Shown here piece by piece: positions 50,501 through 59,500 of a stretch of 64,000 nt of DNA; the stretch's first letter is position 1, and each line of letters starts with the position of its first letter. The notes under the pieces were generated by a model, which was given only the letters and a program-made list of their open reading frames with translations, had not been told where the DNA came from and did not search any database. A program made the position numbers and the translations under genes. The DNA comes from Sabellastarte sp. h YS-2021 (taxonomy: Eukaryota > Annelida > Polychaeta > Sabellida > Sabellidae): NCBI GenBank assembly GCA_964017235.1, contig OZ024927.1:56487293-56551292 (forward strand). Reading direction: 5' to 3'.

Positions 50501-53500
50501 ACATTACCGAAATTTGAATAAGATTAAAATGAAAGATGCTACATTGAAATATGTTCTTTTTGCATAAATTTGGACAATGATTCTTCTTAAAAATAATTAC
50601 TCTTTTTAATGACTTGGTGCTGATGGTGTTTAATGCATCATGAATATGTGTTGCATAAAGGTGGTGAACTGTATGATGGCATGATGATACCCCAACTTAA
50701 AGATGCTGTGAAGAATGGCTATCAAATGCCCATGCCTGAACTCTGCCCTGCTTTTATGTATGTATTTGATACACACAATCTGTGCCTATTTCATTCAATA
50801 GGCAACAGAATACCCAAAGTCCAAAAGTAAATGGGAAAATTTATTAAAAAGAAAACATCTCTGGATAGTAACTCAATCAAAGGCTAAATGGGTAGAAAAG
50901 AGAGAAAAAGGGAATTTCATTCAATAATAAATACATTCGAAAATTAGTTACAAAAGATAACCAGGAAGTAACATTACAAAGAGTTATAATTAATGAAGAA
51001 GTTAAGTTTTACCAAAAATGTATACCTTAAAATTAAGTGATAAAATGGATCATAAAACAGCAGGTTTTCTTGATAAAAACACCAAACAACAAGAAATGTG
51101 TGATTAAATTTTGATCCCAGAAAATATCACAAAAGCTTAAGCATTACTACCATTATTAAATCACCTGGATCTGTTGGGTTTACCACAAACTTCTATAAAT
51201 TCATCTGGATAGACATTAGACAGTTTTTCATATTCTTTTAAACATGGAGCATGATGAACAAAAGTTGGAAGTGCTTAAAGATATCCCTAAAACAACAAAA
51301 GATCTCCATTATCGATCAAATTGGCATCCAGTAGGCCTTATACAAACTCATTACAAGAATATAACTAAAATCCTACCTCTAACATAACAAAAGGTTTCAC
51401 AAAAATTATAAATCCAGACCAAGTTAATTATATACCAAATAGATAAATTGTTGAAAACATTCAAACCATAAAATACATGACATATTCATTACATCATAAA
51501 ATTCCAGGATATATTGCCTTGATTTTTAACATTGAATATCAACTTTGGTGAAAACTTTAATGCTTGTAAAAACCAGTCACCATTTTTGGTGTCGTGTTAA
51601 CAACGGGATCTTTTGCTAGGTTAGGGATTTGGATAGCTCAAAGTGAAATGGAAATGATTGACTTAAATTTTAATGAAGGAATAGAAAAGATGAAAAAGCA
51701 ACTGTACATTTGGCACTCAAGAAGTCTCACTAAAGGTTAAAAAAAGAATATTTAAATCCTTAAATTTACCTCAAATTTTGTTCCTCTTGCATCTAGGTAC
51801 CTAAAATGTACTTGACCAAAGTGAAGAACTATTTTGTGGAACAGGATTGAAAATGGTTGATATATACCTTATGCATGCAGTTGCAAAAGCTACATGGATG
51901 AAGCAAATTAACAATGTAGACCCTGTGTCATTGGAAGACATTATTTCTGAAAATGATTTCAGTTAAAGTTACTATGCTAAATAAAAGACTTGACTGAACT
52001 TTTTTTTTAAAGTGCTACTGCATTTCAAAAGCAGATTTTGGAAAGCTGGGATAATATACACTTATCAGAGCCATTTAGCAATAAATATATTATAGTATTA
52101 TAGATAAATATATTCTATACAACAAATACATTGTTATTGCTATTAGCATGGATATATTGCCAAATAATTTAGCATATGTCAAAATCAATGATATCCTCCA
52201 TTATACAATAGAATTCTTGAAACAAAGCCATATTGAATAAAAAATTTGGGGTTTAACTTCTCACAAATGGCCTATAATTCACTCATTTGTGCAATTTAAA
52301 AAGTGTGGAAAATAAAAAGGTAGGAATTACCAGTGAAGCCATCAGATAACATTAGACTGAATTTTAATAATATATTAGTGCCCCCAGGAAAAATACATCC
52401 AAAAGTTATACAATGAATTAATTTGAAGATGCACCAAACAGCTATTGAAAGTTGGACTGAACTATATTCCTTTTTATTCATCTTGATTGTAAATATACTT
52501 TCACCTTGCCAAATATAGTTTTACTTATACATTACATATGTGACTGTGGAGAAGTGAAAATATTCCAAGAGTCAAGTTCAGTCTCACCATTTGCGAAATT
52601 ATCTTTGGTATTTCTTATCGGGATGATTTAATCAAATCAATGAATTATATTATATTCTGTGGTAAAAGTTGTATCAATAAACAATGAAGTCGAAATAAAT
52701 AACTGGCCCTTTAGAAATCATTTGCAATTTGAATATTACCATAGATAAGATAAATGAATGTAATGAACACATTTTAACCCTGTTTGAATTATTAATAGTA
52801 TAATATTAAGGTTTTATTGTACTATAATGGCTTATCATGTGGAACTGAATGCTGTATGGATACTCTTGTCATTGGACACTGAAACATACACCAGTTTCTT
52901 TATTTTATAACATAGAATCTTATTTTTGTGACAATTTACAGAACAGCTAAGTATTTTTAACATATTTTACAACTGTTGGGTTCACATTGTGAGTGGACGA
53001 CCAGGACTCAGGCATGTAGCATATATACAGGACCTATACGCCTGTTGAAATAAAATAAAATATATAACCACTCTCTACTACATTGCTGAACCTTTTTAAA
53101 GGGTTAAAATGTAAAATAAAGTACGAAAATTGAGTATCTGTTGAAGGGAATTCCAGGGAAACCTCTTCAGTGACGTAATCGTCTAGACAGCAGGTACTTG
53201 CCAAAACATGGTGTCAGGAAGACCTTGGTTTGGCAAAAAAAAACGTCGCCCCCTTTTTGTGCATTTTCATGAAAGATTAAACATGAATTTGATATACACA
53301 TCAAAATATAAATATTTAGAATATTTTACATACAATGTCTTTGTGAAATAGATGAATATTTAATGCACACTTACAAGGCAGTTGGCAAACATGCCATTTC
53401 ATTTACGTAATAGTTTTTCCTTGTCTCCCCAATATTGCTTAAATTCAACAACAAATAGGGGTCATTTAAATTTATTGTTGTAGCAATAAATCTCTGCAGT

Positions 53501-56500
53501 AGTATAGAGTTTTAACCCTGTATCTTGTGATCCTTAATTCGGATTTGATTCCGAATCTTTTTCAGTGGTGGAAAAATCTCTGACTCGGATCATAAGCCAA
53601 AAACCTGAATTGTAAATAACATACGAATCCTCGGATAAACCAATGAACACTTCCCTTACCATCCCAGTTCATTAGAATGTATGACTCAGAAGCCCCCCTT
53701 GGAGGTTCACTCGGAACAGGAATTGTAGATGTTTCCAGTTCAAAAAAATCCATAAGGAAACATAAGTCTCACCAAAATATGTGACTTCCTCTTCCTCTTT
53801 GAAGGAATCCGAAGTCAAAATAGTCCTCTAACCGGGGGGGGGGGGATTTTTTTGGTAGACATTCAGGCAGGTTCTAACCTCCCTGACCCCAGAGACAGTA
53901 TCCCAGTGTCCTCTATCTCAATATGGGTCTGAACAAGGTGGCCAATCAACAGAAGAAATCTACCTGAGCGTCAATTCATAACCCAGCCTACCGTCCAATG
54001 CCAAGTGCCATAATTGGGTCAGACATGTGTCGAGGATAAATTAAAAGAATTAAACATGGAGTTCTGGAGCTCACATGGCTAAGGGCTCCCTACAGATATT
54101 CAAAGAGTTTGAGCATCAGGCCAGGCAAATCTCTGTACCCCTAAGAACCTTTTAGAAAGGGTGAAAAATTAAGATCTCTTGGGTTTTGCAGTCGCTTGTT
54201 TCTAGTCCACAAGCCTCACTAAAGGTGGATGCCAGTGATAGACCTATTAGTAGAAAAGTTCAAAATGAAAACACTAGAGTCCATTAGGGCCTCTCTGATT
54301 TCAGGGGAATATGAGTCATTTGTAGACCTCTCAGACGCTTACCTTCACATCCCCTTTCACCCAGCCGTGAGGAAGTACCTAGTTTTTTCCTTGGTTCCCA
54401 AGTGTTCCAGTTCAAATAACTCCCTTTTGGCCTAGCCATGGTCCCACAAGTCCTCATAGTGATTGCAGAGGAAGTGAAGCTGATGGCCCTCACAAGAGGA
54501 GTTAAACTTCACCAATACCTGGACGGCTGGCTTATCAGAGACCCGTCCCAGGAGGCACAAGTGAACACTTAGACCATGGTAGACCTAACACAGTCCTTAG
54601 GGTAGATAATCAATCAAGAAAAGTCCAAACTCAAACTCACTCAGGTGTTTTTCATTGGTGGGCTACGAATACCACCTAGATTTAGCCCTTGTAAACCTAC
54701 TCAAGAGAGATGGCTCAAACTTCAGGATTTGATCCTACGCTTAAATTCAAAACATGTTTTGACTGCAAGATGTTTAATGTTGCTAATTGGGCTGCTTGCC
54801 TCAACGGAGAAGATGGTTCCGAAGGGATGCCTTCACATGGGGCCCTTTCAGTTTCATCTCAAGGAGCACTGGAGATATCCTCAGTTGTTGGATATCCTCC
54901 TTCCTTGGTCAGAGACAATTACAGCTCACCTAGAGTGGTGGCAAAACCCTGTAAACGTGATGAAGGGTGCAGACCTTCACCCCAAGACAACAATATACAA
55001 ATCTTTACAGATGCCTCAAATGAAGGTTGGGACACACCCAGGCCAACATGCTTGGGACAGATGCACTGAACATAAACTGGTCGGGTCTCACTGCTTATGC
55101 TTACCCTCCAATGGCTCTCCTTCACAGGGTGATCCAAAAAATCAGGCAAAGCAACTACCGCATTGTGGAGTTATTATATAGACAAACAGCCTTATATAAG
55201 TCTCTTTATTGGGTTCTTAGTTTACAACAGGAAACACGCCGGTTCTTGACAAGTACAATAAACAATACCGCTCTCGGGACATTCTAAGAGTCACACAACA
55301 TCTCCCCTTCAGGAGGCACTTGTTTGCCAATTTACAATGTCATTAAACAGGTTTGCCAATTTACAATGTCACTAAACTTGTTTCACTAATAATGTTTATC
55401 TATATTTGTTTTAACTTTAATATGCTACATAATAAACCTATATAAAAAAAATAAAAGCCAAAAGTGTAGGTTTGAGGTAGACTGCTCTCTCCTACATGTA
55501 GTGCCAGGGATTATTCTGCCCTGTATTACTTAAGTATAGTCTTTTTATAAGTGCACTACATTAACGTTTTGAACTGGCTATTTTTAAAATTACAAATCCA
55601 ATTTCACTGGTGCCTTCACATTTCGTCCTGATCTTGTTGTAACTAGACTGGGAACTCCTGGTTTGGTAGCTTGCTCTAAGGAAAAGGATTTACTGTCCTT
55701 GACTGGTGATTCAACTGTAGAATCCGTTTGTTTTAACTGATTGTTAAATAGTTCTGAAAGGTTCCGTCTGTTTCTCCTGAAAGATCCAGATGGCGTTTGC
55801 ACTATGTAGGAACGTGGTGTTCCAGCTTTTCCAATAATCTCTCCCTCAGCCTTATTGTCTCTTATCATCACTTTACTTCCAACTGGTAGATTAGTATTTA
55901 ACTTTACGGCATGTCTATGATCAAAATTGTTCTTGATTTTAGACTGAAACTGCTGTTCTTTCTGTTGGATACTTTCTTTTGGCGTAAGTTTTGGGTCAAG
56001 CAGTTTCGGAACAATTGGCAATGGAATACGAAACTTCCTGTTCTGTGACAGTTCTGCAGGACTAAATCCATTTCTCAGTGGAGTTGCTCGGTACATCAGA
56101 AGCGCGAGGTATGGATCCTTGTTTTTGACTAAGAGACCCTTAGCTGTTTGGACAGCTCTTTCTGATTCACCATTACTCTGCGGGTAATGTGGGCTACTGG
56201 TGATGTGCTCGAAACCCCATTCCTTGGAAAATTTCACAAATTCTGCAGACGAAAACTGCGGTCCATTGTCACTAATAAGTTTCTCAACTATGCCATGTCT
56301 TGCTAAAATGGCTTTCACTCCCTCAATGACTGCATGTGCTGTAGTAGTAGACAGAGGAATAACTTCCAGATAACGGGAATAATAGTCAATCCCAACAAGA
56401 AACATTTTGCGTTTGATTTCCATCAAATCAACACCCATCTTCTGCCAGGCGCGTGTGGGAAATTCACTGGGTAACAAAGGTTCAACTGTCTCTGGCTTGT

Positions 56501-59500
56501 GTTTGATACAGACATTACAGGTTTTGACCATTTCTTCTATCTGTTTGCTCATGCCTGGCCACCAAATAGATGAACGAGCTAATTCACGGCATTTTACAAT
56601 GCCTTGGTGACCTGCATGAATCTTTTGCAGCATCTCAATTCTTAACTGGGCAGGAATTACTATTCTGTCACCCCTCATTAGAATTCCGTGTTGGACTGAA
56701 AATTCATTTGCAAATGTCTCATATGCCTTTAACGGACCCTTTATTTCATGTTTTTGTGGCCACCGATTGATACAGTAGTTGACTATTTCCATGCAAATTT
56801 CATCTTCCTGTTGGGCAGAACTAATTTCACCAAGCTTTGTATCTGTTGCTGGTAGACAGTTCATAACCACGTCAACAAAAGCTTGGACTTCTTGCTCGAG
56901 CAATCTATCCTTCTGGTCACCTTGACTTGCAAGTGGTGCTCGAGATAATGTATCTGCAGTATACATGTGTTTTCCTGGAACATGAAAGATTGAATAATTG
57001 AATCTCATTAGCCTCAAACGAAATCGGATGATCCTAGGGGGTAAATCATCTAGAGATTTTCTTCCAAGTAAAGCCACCAATGGTTTATGGTCTGTTTCAA
57101 TTTGAAATTCCAGTCCAATCAAATAATCACCAAAGCGTTCACAGGCCCAAGTAACGGCTAATGCTTCTTTTTCCACCTGTGCATAGCGGGTCTCTGTTTC
57201 AGTTAATGATCTGGAGGCATACGATACAGGTTTCCAAGACTCACCAATTTTTTGCAGCAGAACCCCTCCCAAACCATATGAAGAGGAGTCAGCAGACACC
57301 TTTGTATCTCTGGAAGGATCATACAATGCAAGAGTTTTTGGAGAACTTAATTCTTCCTTAACTTTATCAAATGCATTTTGTTGATCTTTGTCCCACACCC
57401 AACTGTTTTTAGGACTTAATAAATCTCTTAAAGTCTTGGTTCTATGTGCAAGTTGGGGTGAAAACCGTGCTAGTTGGTTTGCCATTCCTAAAAAGCGGCG
57501 TACTTCAGACACATTAGATGGCTCCTTCATGTTACGTAAGGCATCAATTTTGCCAGGGTCTGCTGTTATTCCATTTTTTCCTACACGGTGACCCACAAAA
57601 GTTATCTGGTCCTGAGAAAATACGCACTTCTCTTTGTTAAGTGTTAGCCCTGCCTTAAGAAGGCAAGATAGCACAGTTTCTAAGTTTTTATCATGTTGTT
57701 CCTGATCTTCTCTATAAACAACAATATCATCCATGAGGCATTCCACTACAGAGATACCTTTCAAAAGTCCATAGATTTTTTCTTGGAAAAATTCTGGTCC
57801 TGATGTGATTCCAAAAGGTAGGCGATTATAACAGTATCTACCTATGGGGGTGATGAATGTAGTCAACAGTTTTGAACATTCAGAAAGTTTACACTGCCAA
57901 AACCCAGAGTTAGCATCAAGTTTGGTGAAAACCTTAGCATTTTGCAACTTTGCAAGAGTGTTTTCTACTGAAGGTAGTTGGTACCTTGGACGGATTACTG
58001 ACTTGTTGAGGCTGGTTAAATCAGCGCAAATCCTGATCCCCCCAGACTGTTTTGGTACAACTACTATTGGAGCGCACCATTCCGTTGAATCTTTAACCTT
58101 GCTAACAACTCCATCACGCTCCATTTTGTCAAGTTGTTGTGTCACCTTGGGAAGTAATGGAATAGGTATTCTGCGAGGAGCTTTTACAGCATATGGAACT
58201 GCATTTTCCTTCAACTTGATGTCATATTCTCCCTGTATTTCACCTAGACCTGAGAACAACTTGGGATATTTCTGCAGAATTTTCATCTTGTACGAGCTGG
58301 AATTCACTTCATTTACTATTTTCACTAAGTTCAAATGTTCTATTGCTGGCCTTCCCAATAATGGTACTTTTAGCCATGGAACCACATATACAGTTTCCAA
58401 AGAGCTTTGTTTTTGTTTTGGGTTACTCAGAGTTGCAGAAAACTCACCTAAGACCTGAAGTGGCTTTCCTGAGGCACCAAACAGTAATTTTTGAGGCTTT
58501 TTCAACTTTGGTTTTGGACTAATTTTTTCGTGATCTGAGCTTGCGATTACTGTGACGTCTGCGCCAGTGTCCAGTTTAAATTTCAGTGGACCACCATTGA
58601 CAGTTATTTCTACTTGCCAATTTGAGGAATCCGTCACTATTTCCCCCAGAAATGCATAATTACTGGGATCTTCATACTGGAGTCCTTGACCAACAGCATG
58701 CACATCTCTTGATCGACACATTTTTGCATAATGTCCAACTTTTTGACATTTGGAACATTTAACACTATTTGCTGGACACTCCTTTCTGCCATGCATTGTA
58801 TTAGCCCCACATCGACCACACATGGCTGCACGATTTGACTGCTTATGATGCTTACGAGGTTGCTCTTGGTGTTTCTTCTGAAATTTCTTTTGCGGCACTT
58901 TCTTCCTCACACCTACAGTATCCGCCTGTGCTGATGTTTGGTGCTCATCGATTTTTGCCAAAACTACTTGTTGTTTTTCCACTGATTCTTTCTGGCGAAC
59001 TTTATCCACAACTTTTTGAAGGGTAAGATCAGGGATTAGTTGCAGTGACTGACATAAAGCTTTATCACAGATTCCTACTACAATTCTGTCCCTTATAGCT
59101 TCATCCACAAATCCTTCAGGGTAGTCACAAGTTTCAGACAATGCATGTAAGTTTCTAATAAAATCATCCGCTGATTCCCCCTCTCTCTGAACACGTGTGT
59201 TAAATTTAGCTCTCTCAAAAATAACATTCTTTTTAACAACAAAATATGTATCCAGTCTCTGCTTAATCACAGCATAATCATCAACCTGAGCTAGCTTGAG
59301 TGAAATTAAAATATCCTCAGCTTTGTCACCCATACAGTACACTAGGCTATTAATCTTTGCTGCTTGTGATTTATTTGAGAGGCCTGAGGCAACCATATAC
59401 CTTTCAAAACGTCGTATCCACTTGGTCCACTCTTCTGGCTGGTTAAAATTAAACTTCTCTGGAGCTGATATTTGCAGTCCCTCCATGATAAATGTCTTGT

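Noticed and set aside
53834-53845. 12-base G run as a G-quadruplex
   Set aside because: One uninterrupted run in AT-rich DNA; a simple homopolymer or sequencing artefact is as likely.
57844-58458. 204-codon open frame on the + strand
   Set aside because: Antisense shadow of the Gypsy gag-pol; no independent protein similarity.
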